In this document: positions 31,397 to 42,964 of the stretch, piece by piece
How positions within the stretch are numbered: the stretch's first letter is position 1
Layout of the letters: the number at the start of each line of letters is the position of its first letter
DNA from: Panaeolus papilionaceus
Taxonomy: Eukaryota; Basidiomycota; Agaricomycetes; Agaricales
Length of the DNA: 64,000 nucleotides
Direction of reading: 5' to 3'
Assembly (NCBI GenBank): GCA_015501605.1
Contig: JADNRZ010000012.1
Span: forward strand, 1-64,000
Position numbers and translations under genes: made by a program
Notes under the pieces: generated by a model
Told to the model about the DNA's origin: nothing
Database searches by the model: none
What the model saw: the letters and a program-made list of their open reading frames with translations, nothing else

Positions 31397-32568
31397 CACT
31401 AGTGGCTACCACTTTTTATTAATAATTCAGGACAGTTGCCCTGTGGACAATAATACCACTTGCCCTGTAATTTATGAAATGATGAGTGCCCTGTTTTTTA
31501 TGATAATGCCTCAGGTAACTTTAGTGTGTGATTTCATAGATATTATCATAATTGTCAGGCTGATTTTCATAGCAACATTTTATATGCTGTAGACATTTTC
31601 ATGCTGCCCTTGTGATGTTCATGCAATATTATTATCGTTTTCATGATTATGCTGATATTTTCATGATTGGTAGGGTGATATCTTTATCAATTTCATGATT
31701 ATGCCTGATATTTTCATGATTAGTAGGGCAATATTATCATGGATTTCATGATTACTAGGGTGATATTCTTCTTGATTTCATAGATTCCCTTGATCTTATC
31801 AGTGCATTTTCTTATCAAATCAGGGCAATTCTAAATATAGAATTGCCATAATATGACATCATTAGATTAGATCACTATTATCTCCGCTTTTTTTAGACCC
31901 TTATCTCATCCATCAATTACATCAAATCAGGGCTCTGCCCCTGTTGCACCCATTATTTCTAGCATTTATTACACCGCTTTTCTGGCCACTTTATATGGAC
32001 ATATATATACCATTAGAAAGCTACAATTGCCTACTATTTGATTTTGAATTTTATTTAATTAAATTCCTGCAGGGGAGCAGCCAATTCAGCTCCGCTTTTT
32101 CCCATCAATTTAGCCCCTATTCATTTATGCTACTATTCCTGCTGCATTTGCACCGCTTTTTGGCACTTTTTCTGGTGCACATATATACCATTAGAAAGCC
32201 CTAATTGTCTAGTTTAAGAATATGCCCTCAGCTTTACAATAACCCCACTAGGGGCTGCACTATTTAGCTGCGCTTTTTGGGTATTTAATTAGCCCCTATT
32301 TTTAATCAGCATTGTTGCTGCTCCATTTTGCACCGCTTTGGTGCAATTATATATGGACATATATATATCACCAGAAAGCTAAAAATGCCTAGATTAAGAA
32401 TCTGAAATCAGAATATAAATGTTGTGTCTAGGGAGGGAGCAATTGCATTTCGCATTTGGGTATTAGAGCGTGGGAACACCCTTAATCACCTCTTCTCCTC
32501 CTCCCCCCACCGCTTTTCTGCCTCCATTTCTCCACAACCACTCCACCCCTCGGCCTATAATTTGGCAC
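31397..32568 (+). repeat. Foldback 2 left arm
   Basis: Outer zone (31540-31780) of TTCATGATTA/ATATTTTCATGATT words. Modules GCACCGCTTTTTGGCAC ... CATTAGAAAGC follow at about 31975, 32150 and 32330, then the GGAGCAATTGCATTTCGCAT box at about 32438 and a CTCCTCCTCC tract. Confidence 0.85.
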
Positions 32569-33757
32569 GGAGGTGTATATATACTATCAAATAGTGGGTG
32601 CCAGCTTACAGGACACTGGCATCCATATATATGCATAAATATGCTATATACATCTGGTATGGATCATGTTGCTCCAAAAGTGGAGCCAAAGCATAGTATT
32701 TGATTCATTAGAATGCAACCAAAGTGTCAGGTATTATATCATGAGATGTTTATACATGTTTCATGCATCAGAACGCAATATTTAGCCCTCCACCACATGC
32801 AAACTAGCTTGAATCATCATCTCATTATACCCTTTGTTTCTAGACCAATATCATTTGCATTTCCTAACCAATTTTCAAGATCAAAGATCTTCTAAACCGA
32901 AGTTGTAAACACCTTTCAAATGTGTGCTTCATCATAGAAATCTGATCTCTCCTCATGGAGATATAGCATAATTAATATCCACCATGAATCACAGATAGTC
33001 TGGAGGAGGTGTTGAGACTCTAGTATGGTGGTATCACTGTCTGTGTGCCAATATACACCTGAAATGTGTTTAGAATTGATATATCTTCAATTTAAAAAAG
33101 GTTTGAAAGAGATTGGTCAAGTGTAGCCCATAGAACGAGAGAAACAGTTAAAGAGAATACTAGTTGTTGTCAGTTCATTGAGCATACACACTACATCAAA
33201 CTGCATTCCAGCACACATTTGTGTCTCCAGCCTTCCACACTCACTCAAATGTTCTCAAACCTTTTGAAAACATCAATAACAGTGTCTACCCTTGCCTCTA
33301 TGAGGTCTGATTAAATTATTTCAATGCAGATCTTGTACAAATGGCTTATCAGCTGAAAAACAGTCATTTTTGAGAAGTGCTCAGAATTTGCTGCGAGTAC
33401 CCTTGTTTTGTAGGTATTCCTGAGGCGAGTTCAAAACACTTTGCGCAATTATGAAGCGGTCAGAAATGGTAGAGATATACCTCAGATAGTATTTGGGGAA
33501 CCTGCAGGATAGCATATGGCTGTTTCTATATGATCTACAACTGTGAACACATGATAGATGGTACAGAACAATAGTATTGATGCCATAACATATTTAAATG
33601 GCTTTATCCTACTCAAAATGCGAGTTATAGAGGACTATTGGGTCCTGTTTTGGTGGAATTAGAAGCAAAAAAGAGTAAATGCAGAATAGCTGCATTACTA
33701 GCGGTCTCCTTGGGTTCCTGTCTTGCACACCTTTTATAATACATATTTTACACATGC
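32569..33757 (+). other. Foldback 2 core (non-coding)
   Basis: No ORF above about 60 codons with coding character. The section 33186-33510 aligns with foldback 1 (about 10250-10600) and, inverted, foldback 3 (about 4760-5100). Confidence 0.7.
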
Positions 33758-34929
33758 ATGCCAAATTATAGGCCGAGGGGTGGAGTGGTTGTGGAGAAAT
33801 GGAGGCAGAAAAGCGGTGGGGGGAGGAGGAGAAGAGGTGATTAAGGGTGTTCCCACGCTCTAATACCCAAATGCGAAATGCAATTGCTCCCTCCCTAGAC
33901 ACAACATTTATATTCTGATTTCAGATTCTTAATCTAGGCATTTTTAGCTTTCTGGTGATATATATATGTCCATATATAATTGCACCAAAGCGGTGCAAAA
34001 TGGAGCAGCAACAATGCTGATTAAAAATAGGGGCTAATTAAATACCCAAAAAGCGCAGCTAAATAGTGCAGCCCCTAGTGGGGTTATTGTAAAGCTGAGG
34101 GCATATTCTTAAACTAGACAATTAGGGCTTTCTAATGGTATATATGTGCACCAGAAAAAGTGCCAAAAAGCGGTGCAAATGCAGCAGGAATAGTAGCATA
34201 AATGAATAGGGGCTAAATTGATGGGAAAAAGCGGAGCTGAATTGGCTGCTCCCCTGCAGGAATTTAATTAAATAAAATTCAAAATCAAATAGTAGGCAAT
34301 TGTAGCTTTCTAATGGTATATATATGTCCATATAAAGTGGCCAGAAAAGCGGTGTAATAAATGCTAGAAATAATGGGTGCAACAGGGGCAGAGCCCTGAT
34401 TTGATGTAATTGATGGATGAGATAAGGGTCTAAAAAAAGCGGAGATAATAGTGATCTAATCTAATGATGTCATATTATGGCAATTCTATATTTAGAATTG
34501 CCCTGATTTGATAAGAAAATGCACTGATAAGATCAAGGGAATCTATGAAATCAAGAAGAATATCACCCTAGTAATCATGAAATCCATGATAATATTGCCC
34601 TACTAATCATGAAAATATCAGGCATAATCATGAAATTGATAAAGATATCACCCTACCAATCATGAAAATATCAGCATAATCATGAAAACGATAATAATAT
34701 TGCATGAACATCACAAGGGCAGCATGAAAATGTCTACAGCATATAAAATGTTGCTATGAAAATCAGCCTGACAATTATGATAATATCTATGAAATCACAC
34801 ACTAAAGTTACCTGAGGCATTATCATAAAAAACAGGGCACTCATCATTTCATAAATTACAGGGCAAGTGGTATTATTGTCCACAGGGCAACTGTCCTGAA
34901 TTATTAATAAAAGTGGTAATCACCAGTTG
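33758..34929 (-). repeat. Foldback 2 right arm
   Basis: Inverted near-identical copy of 31397-32568. Confidence 0.85.
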
Positions 34930-35312
34930 ACTCACACTCTACTTCTATTCCCACTGTTGCTCCACTCCTTTCTCCTATCTATGACTTGTTTCTTACTCAT
35001 CAGTCTCACACTTACTGCGGACTACACTTCTGACTCACTTTATCTACTTGGCGTTTACATGCACAGCCTCGCTAGATATCTATATAAACACCGTAGTTTA
35101 TACCATTGTTCTTTAGCTAGTTCTTTAACTTCAAATAGAACAACAACTTCTACAATGATCTTACTCTTCTTGCTCTCTTCTAAGACAATACCAGTGTAGC
35201 ATGCGTACACAGTGGCATTCTTAGAACAATACTCAAACCCTATCACATGACCAAACCAACTCCGACTAGCTCAAAGGCCTTAACCGCAAGTGCCTGTTGG
35301 GCTACCATAACA
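34930..35312 (+). repeat. LTR R, right part
   Basis: Continues the plus-oriented LTR after foldback 2. It includes the TATA region (TATATAAACACC near 35084) and ends CTACCATAACA. It is followed by AAATC (35313-35317), the second half of the target duplication whose first half is now inverted at 26012-26016. Confidence 0.9.
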
Positions 35313-35837
35313 AAATCAGTCCTCTTGATTTTGTCATAGATCTTCATGTTCAGTGTCGTTCAATGGGTAATTGTACCCTTCTTGTTCGGTGTGCCATCAA
35401 CATTTTGGACTAGGAGCGGTGTTCTGAGTGGGGTCTGGGGAAGGTTGTGGAGTTTTGCAAATGATTGGTTGATGAAAATGCCTGCAGCTCCAGAGTCGAG
35501 GAGTGCTTGGGTATGCAAGGGTTCGGCGGTTCTCAGTTGTTCACACTTGATAGTCATGGGGACAGAAAAGGATTCATTGTGAGCTATCAAAGCGGAACAA
35601 ACTGATACATAAGGTTTAGACGTTGAGGCAAAACCCTTCAGGCAAAATCCTGCTCTTGCATTTCGGAGGCAAATTCAGCACATTGTTCTTCGTTCAAGTT
35701 GTGATAGAAGGTGCAGATGTACTTGGTGAAATCCTTCAGGTTCCTAGTTGGGGTGGTATTGTGGTTGTTGGTATTCTGGTTCTGGTTTGTCTTCTTGAAA
35801 TCATGATTGGAACAAAACTTGGAGATATGACCTGGTT
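35313..35837 (-). pseudogene. Gypsy protease and Gag C-terminus (element X, unmoved half)
   Basis: Minus strand: protease LLDSGAAGIFINQSF, then Gag C-terminus up to the zinc-knuckle remnant CKPGHISKFC. It starts at AAATCAGTCC, exactly where the LTR was inserted, and is cut at 35837 by a TIR element. Confidence 0.85.
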
Positions 35838-37822
35838 TACAGTGTCCAAGAAGTGCCAGGTTGAAAATCAATGCATGGCCAACTTACTTGGCTCATTGCT
35901 CGGCCCCTACTGTCAGGGGATCTCCTGCTACCTCCTATTCCTTTCCTTATTCTTGTCTCTCTTGTCTCTCCTTTCCCCTATTTCCCTTTGCTCTATTTCA
36001 TTATCTGGACATACCATGGACTCATATATATTATATTACACTCTCCTTTAGTTGTCACTCATTTGTTATTCACTTGTTTCCACTGTTACATAGTCATTCC
36101 TTTGTGTTTCCCTTTGTTTATTCCCAAAGGCATTGTTTGGCATCAAGGCTGATGCCAATGCCAGCTCATCACTTAAATAGCTGTTTCACCTGGGTTTGAT
36201 CCTTTACCTCTTTCTCTTTGGATCTCCCCCAGGTGAGCCTACTTCCTGTATTTATGTAGAGCTGATATATATCTTTGGATCTCCCCCAGGACTTGTGTGT
36301 GTCTGAGGTGCCCTTACACCTACTGTCTATCATCAAGTGATATAGGGGCTTCTATCCCTCCTTTCCAGCAGATATAGACTATTTAAATGTATATATAAGC
36401 TCAAAAGATATGCATTTATCTTATTTTTCGTCAATTTGGACCACAAAATCACAGTTTTCTTGTTGTATATTGTCTGTCCTTCGGATCCCAATCTCTGAGA
36501 ATCTCATCACCCAAAATTTAGACCCCCTTCCAATTTCTCCTACGCCCCTATTGAAGGTATGCATGTCTGTGATTGAGCGATGGTGAAGGTACTGAGCACA
36601 GTACCAAGTCGACCTGTAGTCAGTAGTATAGTGTCGTATCGAACGAATATGATGTTTTGTAGGTCTATTGTGCATGTGGGAAGTGCTGAGCTTCAAGTTT
36701 TTGAATACTTAGAACAAAAATGAAGAGGAACAAAGTTGGGGTGAGTGCCAATCAACGCAGAGACAAATAAACTTGAATATGAGGGTTCAAAAAACCTATT
36801 TTTCATTTGCTCTTATTTTGTATTTTGTATACTACAAGAGAGCATACAAACATGAAACTACTAAGATGATAAGAAGCAGTCAGACTCATATGGTACAGGA
36901 GATGAAGCATAGTATATCGTTATCTATTGAGATGTGCCCCCTTTAATAATCTAGTGATGAGCATCGTGCTCACCTGAACCTGTAAAACCGCTATTTTTGT
37001 ATTCCATCATCATGCATGCACACACGTTTCACACATCGACGCTTACACATCACGGTCATCACAGTCTGTTTCCCCATCCGAGGCGCGCTCTTATCATCAC
37101 TAGCGCTGCTCGTTACCACTGCCACCAGTTGCCACAACACAAAATGGGATAAACCGACCACTGTACCTTGCAACAGCGAACTCCATAGCACCTATGGACT
37201 TTAAATTCCGTTTATTTCATCGATTTCTTCAACATTTACCCTCAGTTTCGCATTCCAACTCCCAGTTCCCCTCACTTAACCCCTCCTCTTTACCACTTTC
37301 AGCTCATTCCTTTTGTTTCAAACACTTTCTTGTGCGCCTCGGCACTCTCTTGTTTCATTTCGAACCCCCTGTAGTTGGTAGTTTAGCTCCTTTCATGTTT
37401 GTATTTAGTTCAGTAGGCTTCGTAAAAATACAACAGCTAATTTTATGCCCACCTTTTTGAACCTCTAAGTCTCAGTATCATATCTCAGTCATAAGATGTC
37501 TGCTTCAACTTTAGCTTTATTCTATTGCTTCGAAGGCCTTCTTACCTAAGGAAACACCCACACGCAACCTCAGAGTGACTCTTACGACATTGACCTCACT
37601 CTGGTCATTGGGTGTGATTTATTTTCGCGCTGGAAGATGTCGTACGTACATCACTGGCTATGTACAGCAATAGCGCTGCAGTCACTATATTATTCACGTT
37701 GTGTGCAGACATAGGAGTGTGAGAGGGATAGAGGGGGGTCTAATGAGATGAAGGAGCCGAGCAATGAGCCAAGTACGTTGGCCATGCACTGATTTTCAAC
37801 CTGGCACTTCTCGGACACCGTA
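35838..37822. mobile_element. 2.0-kb TIR element in gag (6-bp target duplication)
   Basis: Terminal inverted repeats of about 67 bp: TACAGTGTCCAAGAAGTGCC on the left and, inverted, TACGGTGTCCGAGAAGTGCC on the right. The duplication CTGGTT is at 35832-35837 and 37823-37828; element A shows the site once, at about 16320. The interior has a pair of GGATCTCCCCCAGG words (about 36222 and 36276) and no recognisable transposase, so it is non-autonomous. Six-base duplications with TAY termini recall the IS3EU group; that is a guess from memory of the family. Confidence 0.85.
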
Positions 37823-37828
37823 CTGGTT

Positions 37829-38568
37829 GGTGGCAGTGGAAGCAGGTGCTGTCCCCCATATGGTCTGCGCGCTCAACTTCAGTGAGATTGATTTGCTTGG
37901 AATTGGCAAATCTGAATCCCATCTGGTTAGAGGTGAAGTGTTTGACTGGTTTCTTGTCGAATGGGAAAGGGAAAGATTCCCTCCAACGGGTGTCCACTTT
38001 GGGTGCTCGATCCATCCATTCCTTCAGGGTGTAGGGGTTGTATCCATTGTTGCGAATTCTGTCCAAGATTGGTTTCTTAAGAGAGTCTTGATAGATCCCG
38101 ATCAGCAGGTCTTCCATTGGATTGAGGTTATTGTCGGGGTCAGTGTGAGGGAAGGCATAGCCTGCAGTGATCATAAGGTTCTTGAAGGCAGTGTTGTGCG
38201 ATTTGACGTTCCCTTCTTGCTGGATGTTCTTGAGATCTTTCCTTGCATGGTCGTGTCCAAGTTGTGGGGTGAAGTCTTCATTGAACTTTCAAAGGAAGTC
38301 GTTGAACCTTCCATAGGAGACTGCAGTCCTGTTTCTTTGGGCTTCATCGAACTTTCCAGCAAGGAAGCAGCATTTCCAGTCCATTGCTTCTCTATCTCCC
38401 TTTGGTCCTTCAGCAAAGTATGATAAGACAAAGGCAATCTTTAGGTCATCGTTGTTGTAGATGTGTTTATTGATGTGGAGATAGGATCGGCATTCAGTGA
38501 TGAAATGCTTGGTCTTGGTGCGGTCTCCTGTGAACTTCTCAGGTGCGCCAAGGTTGACTTCTTTCTTC
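37829..38568 (-). pseudogene. Gypsy Gag capsid region (element X)
   Basis: Parallels 16330-17064: FITECRSYLHINKHIYNNDD, SHNTAFKNLMITAGYAFP-like and GIYQDSLKKPILDRI. A TGA interrupts at about 38289. It joins in frame to 38569-38902. Confidence 0.82.
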
Positions 38569-39321
38569 AGGGCACTTTTAAACGCTTCTGCAGCTGGATC
38601 ATCTTGTGGGCCATTACCAGGGTTGGGGCTACCACAAGGATCAGGTTTGCCTGGTCCTTTGTTGTCAGTTTCAGGTTGAGGGTCTCCTCCAGGTGGTCCT
38701 GAGAGTCCTCTCTGGGAACGATCTTGGACAGCTCCTCCAGGTCTTGAAGAAGAGGCAGAGCGGCCTCCTGGGGGCTGAGTGAGAGTTGCAGTTGCCATAC
38801 TGGTAGAGAATGAAGGGATTTTGGTGCTGAAGACTGGGGTTCTGGTGATAGTGTAGTCTAGTTCTCTGGGGTCGTATGGTTCAATTGGTTGGCTGAGGGC
38901 AAGGGAGATGTCAAGGGGTTGTTTGGGTTCCTTCAAGGGTTCTTCTGGTGTGCCTGGGATTTCTTCTGGTTTGTTCGTGGTTTTAGTCGGTTCTGGAGTT
39001 TCTGAGGATTCTTTCAGTTTGCTGGGCGATACAGGAGTGTCAAGTTCTTCTTGTTCGTTGGTCTGGGATTCTTGCTCAGTTTCTGGGTCCGGTTCAGAGA
39101 GGGGTTTGTTGGTCTTCTGTTGTTCTTTCTTGGATGTTTCTAGTTTTCCCCAAGGTTTCTTCTTTCTGATAGGGAATCATAATCCTCTGCTGCTAGTCGA
39201 TACAGGGGAGTTGGCTTGGCTGGAGGTTCCTGATCGAGGTTTGGTACTGGTTTTCTTCTTCTGGGTTGCCGTTTTGTATGAGGGATGCCGTCTTGTAAAC
39301 TACGGATGGTGTACGTTGGGG
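38569..39321 (-). pseudogene. Gypsy Gag N-terminal region (element X), ancestral orientation
   Basis: The Pro/Ser/Gly-rich segment LSQPIEPYDPRELDYTITRT through DPAAEAFKSAL (38902 to 38569) runs straight into KKEVNLGAPEKFTG, giving the frame MKEPKQPLDISLALSQ onward. The leader with PHTKRQPRRRKP follows towards 39321. It is the reference for recognising the inversion at 17065-17398. Confidence 0.8.
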
Positions 39322-39334
39322 TAGCTAGTTCTTT
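39322..39334 (-). other. Self-priming primer-binding site (element X)
   Basis: AAAGAACTAGCTA in element sense adjoins the LTR. The complementary TAGCTAGTTCTTT is at 39522-39534 within the LTR. Confidence 0.72.
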
Positions 39335-39894
39335 TGTTACAGTAGCTCAATGGGTGCTTGCGGTTAAGGCCTTTGAGCTAGTTGGGGTCAGTTTGGTCGT
39401 GTGATAGAGTTTGAGTTATTGTTCTAAGAATGCCACTGCATATGCACACTATGCTGGTATTGTCTTAGAAGAGAGTGAGAAGAGTAAGATCATAGTAGAA
39501 GTTGTTGTTCTATTTGAAGTTAAAGAACTAGCTAAAGAACAAGGGTATAAACTACAGGGTTTATATAGCTATCTAAGAGGCTGTGCGTGTAAACACCAAG
39601 TAGATAAGGTGTGAAGTCCATGAGTCGGAATAGGAGTTATAATAGAGCAGGCATGAGAATACAATAAGGAGTGAGTCATAAGTGTGAGAGGGATGAGTAA
39701 GGAGATGAGTCAGAGATAGGAGATACGAGTGGAGCGACAGCGGGAATAGAAGTGGAGTGAGAAGAGAAAGATAAGAGAGATAAGGCGAACTACAAGTACA
39801 AAGAGAGATGATAGTACATGATGATAAGATGAGAAGGATTGATGGTACAAGATAAGATAGAGAAAAGAGGAGGAAGGGAAAAGACGATGTAACA
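39335..39894 (-). repeat. Gypsy LTR (5' LTR of element X)
   Basis: 560 bp, TGTTAC...GTAACA. It is the right-hand limit of the transposon island. Confidence 0.92.
39560..39567 (-). promoter_or_regulatory. TATA box of the gypsy LTR promoter
   Basis: TATATAAA in element sense. The self-complementary word starts 33 nt downstream (39534), a normal TATA-to-start distance. Equivalent boxes are at 433-440 and 25688-25695. Confidence 0.65.
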
Positions 39895-40713
39895 CACACA
39901 ATTATTCTGCTCTTATTCTAATGCCTCTAATTGGTCCTTTTATAATTGGCTTACATTACATTTCACACTTTGCATTAATTTTAAAATGCTGTTTTGCTGA
40001 TGAGGAAGTCAGGGTTGGGCCACAGACTTTGCACCATCAATTGTCACACTAATGCAAAATTCTGCAATATTTATAACAAGTGCTTTCTCCCATTGAGATA
40101 ACCCTTGGAGAAATTAATGTTGTAAGCTATGGGACTGAAGAAATGAGGTCAGAAAAAAGCCCAGACTCCAGGTGATGTCCTTCCCATTTCTACAAAGTGA
40201 CTGACTCCCAGGGTATTTACCCATTTTATAACAATATTTCACATTTCCCAAAAAGTAAATACATCTATCCATAGACACAATACTGTACCATTTCAATCAA
40301 TTTGGCAGTCCTGTGTCCCACCCAATTTTTTTGACCCCAGATTTAATTTTTTCTTGATTTATGGTGATTTTTGGGATTTGTCAGAAAAATAATTTGTCAT
40401 GTGCTGCTGAATTGATGGAAATGGTACAGTAGTACACAATGTGTGCCCTTTTTTTTGTGATTCTAGGGATAGAGGAAGGTATGCAAAACTCATTGTCTAT
40501 AAATTTTTGCACATAGTGATACCTTTGCACATTGCAACCATAAATAGTAAACCTGGAATTGTCCCAAGGCTTCAGTAGGGTGGCCGATGGCGGAGTCGCA
40601 AAAACTTCCCACGAAGGTTAAAAGTTTTCTCATGACGATATTTGCTGTTGGTTGTAGCGTCGATTGATTGGTGAGGAAGGGTTGACTGCTTTCTCTTTCG
40701 TTTCTGCTCCAAC
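39895..40713. other. Intergenic region between the transposon island and the first host gene
   Basis: AT-rich, no ORF or repeat recognised. Its right part is presumably the promoter of the NADH dehydrogenase gene. Confidence 0.5.
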
Positions 40714-42964
40714 ATGATTCATTCAATGCGAAGCTCAGGTATGAGCTGTATCCTTATTTCTCGCTAGAAAATCTCACCCCATACTACAGTACTTCTTGCG
40801 AGATCATTGTCCAGGTCTAGAGTTGTCTACACGCAGCCATCTAGCCTCGCCTTCAGGAGACAGCTCGCAACGACTATCGCATCCACGGTCTCCGATTCAT
40901 CAGTGCGCCCAAATTGCGCGTTATAACTAATATTTGAAGCTCATCTCAAGTCAAAGGGCACACCGCCTCCACCCCCACCACCACCTAACCAATCGCGATG
41001 GAGAAACTTCCTTCAAACGTTGGGACGAGTGACTCTACTCACGATTGTTGCCAGTGCCGGAGGATTCTATTATGTTTCGCAGGTTGAACAGAAGCCAGGA
41101 ACCCAATTGCCTTTCGACGCGTCAAAGAAAACACTTGTCGTTCTTGGCAGTGGATGGGGAGCTACCAGTCTTTTGAAGACTCTTGACACAACCGAGTTCA
41201 ACGTTGTACGTGCCAATTTCATTCATTCTGCGGTCTATTTCTTATAAAGACGCTTGGTACCTTGAATAGGTCGTTATCAGTCCCAAAAACTATTTCCTCT
41301 TCACTCCTTTGCTTCCGAGTGTTGCTGTTGGCACTCTCAACCCTCGTTCCATCATTCAATCCACTCGGTACATCACCAGACACAAGTCCCGTCAAGTGTC
41401 CGTTATTGAGGCTGAAGCAACCGACGTTGACGTACGTATCAATGGACATCCTCTCCGCTAACGTGTCGTTTACCTTCTCCTTAGCCCACCAACAAGACAA
41501 TCACCTTCAAAGGTAAGCAGGCCATCCTTATTCCCGTCTTCTCCGGTGTCCGTCCCCATTACTGACCCGGAATGCAGATGCTTCTGAAATCAAGGGGCTC
41601 GTCTCATCTACCACAATCCCTTATGATTATTTAGTCTATGCCGTTGGCGCTGAGGTTCAAACATTCAACATACCCGGTGTGAAGGAAAATGCCTGCTCGA
41701 TGAAGGAACTTGCGGATGCGGAACGGGTAAGCGTGTTGCGTTTATGTCGTCATTTTGTCACTAACCACGCCTCGCCAGTTCCAAGATAAGTTCATGGATT
41801 GTGCGCGTGATATTTTTGTACCCAGTGACATCTATTCACCGTCATCCTTCTCTAGGCTTAGAAAGCGCGGCCTTCCCCGGACAGTCACCTTCAGAGGTTG
41901 ATCGACTCCTCCACATGGTCGTTGTTGGAGGTGGACCTACAGGTGTTGAATTGAGGTGTGTTTATTGTCATTGTAAAATGTCCCCTACTGACCGCTAGCA
42001 TTCAGTGGCGAACTTCATGACTTCCTCGAGGATGATCTCAAGAAATGGTACCCCGAACTCGCTGCAAAGATTCGCATCACCCTTGTCGAAGCTCTTCCTT
42101 CAGTCTTGCCCATGTTCAGCAAACAACTCATCTCCTATACCGAGTCAACTTTCAAGGAAAGCAAAATCGATATTCTGACCAAGACTATGGTCAAGGAGGT
42201 ATTTGTCGACCACCTTTTTCTCAGACCCTCCAACTTACCACTTACAACGACAGGTCAAAGAGAACAGTGTTGTCCTTCAGATGCCCGACAAGTCCATTCA
42301 GGAAGTTCCTTGTGGTCTCGTCGTTTGGGCCGCTGGCAACAAGGGCCGTAAGTTGACCCAAGACCTCATGGCTAAGCTTCCTGAGGAACAGACCAACAGG
42401 CGTGGTATCTCCGTTGATGGTCCGTCGGTTTAATTAACGCTCTATGGGCTTTTCTCATCATCTTTTACAGAATGTATGCGCATGAAGGGCACTGATGGTT
42501 CCATCTTTGCCATTGGGGACTGCACGGCCACCTCTTATGCTCCCACTGCCCAAGTTGCGTCCCAACAAGGTGCTTACCTCGCTCGTGTGCTCGCCCAGAT
42601 TGGCAGAAAAGACGCCCTTCAAGCCAAACTCGATAACCTTGAGGCCTCCAAAGGGGAATCCTCGTCAGCTGAGGATGGTTCTAGGATTGCCAAAGAGATC
42701 GACGAGACCAAGAGGCAACTCGCGCACACCAAGCTTCGTCCCTTCCATTACTCGCACCAGGGTTCCCTTGCGTACATTGGCTCAGACAAGGCCATCGCCG
42801 ATCTTCCATTCATGAATGGAAACTTTGCCAGTGGTGGTGTTGCTACTTATCTGTTCTGGAGGAGCGCATACCTAAGCACCCTTTTCTCGCTGAGAAACCG
42901 CACGTTTGTCGCTACCGATTGGGTCAAGGTCAAGCTTTTCGGCCGTGATGTTAGCAGGGAGTAG
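40714..42964 (+). CDS. NDE1: Alternative (type II) NADH:ubiquinone oxidoreductase, mitochondrial
   Basis: Single-subunit flavoprotein that passes electrons from NADH to ubiquinone without pumping protons. About ten exons; the first are 40714-40738, 40790-40902, 40951-41205, 41270-41431, 41485-41512 and about 41578-41726. The N-terminus (MIHSMRSSVLLARSLSRSRV) is Arg/Ser-rich with no acids, like a mitochondrial presequence. Then come a Pro run and a membrane-anchor-like stretch (GRVTLLTIVASAGGFYYVSQ). The FAD-binding motif is VVLGSGWGATSLL, the NADH-binding motif MVVVGGGPTGVELSGE, and the second FAD contact DGSIFAIGDCTAT. The C-terminal membrane-binding region is SLRNRTFVATDWVKVKLFGR. No EF-hand is seen. 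External (NDE) versus internal (NDI) placement is inferred, not shown. It converges with the next gene. Confidence 0.93.

Larger units (their letters stand above)
31397..34929. mobile_element. Foldback family element 2 (3.5 kb, long inverted repeats)
   Basis: Arms of about 1.17 kb (31397-32568 and 33758-34929) flank a 1.2-kb core. The 6-bp target duplication ACTCAC is at 31391-31396 and 34930-34935; the empty site is visible in LTR L near 25850. The tips read CACTAGTGGCTACCACT and, inverted, CAACTGGTGATTACCACT. The outer zone is full of TTTCATGATTA words, and the inner modules and core are shared with foldbacks 1 and 3. No ORF of interest. Confidence 0.9.

Noticed and set aside
36421..36696. 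91-codon ORF inside the 2-kb TIR element
   Set aside because: Tested as a transposase remnant, but no catalytic motif or similarity is visible.
5631..39899. Possible target duplication around the whole gypsy array (CATAT at 5631-5635, CACAC at 39895-39899)
   Set aside because: Two of five bases differ; C-to-T change could explain it, but the match is too weak to claim.
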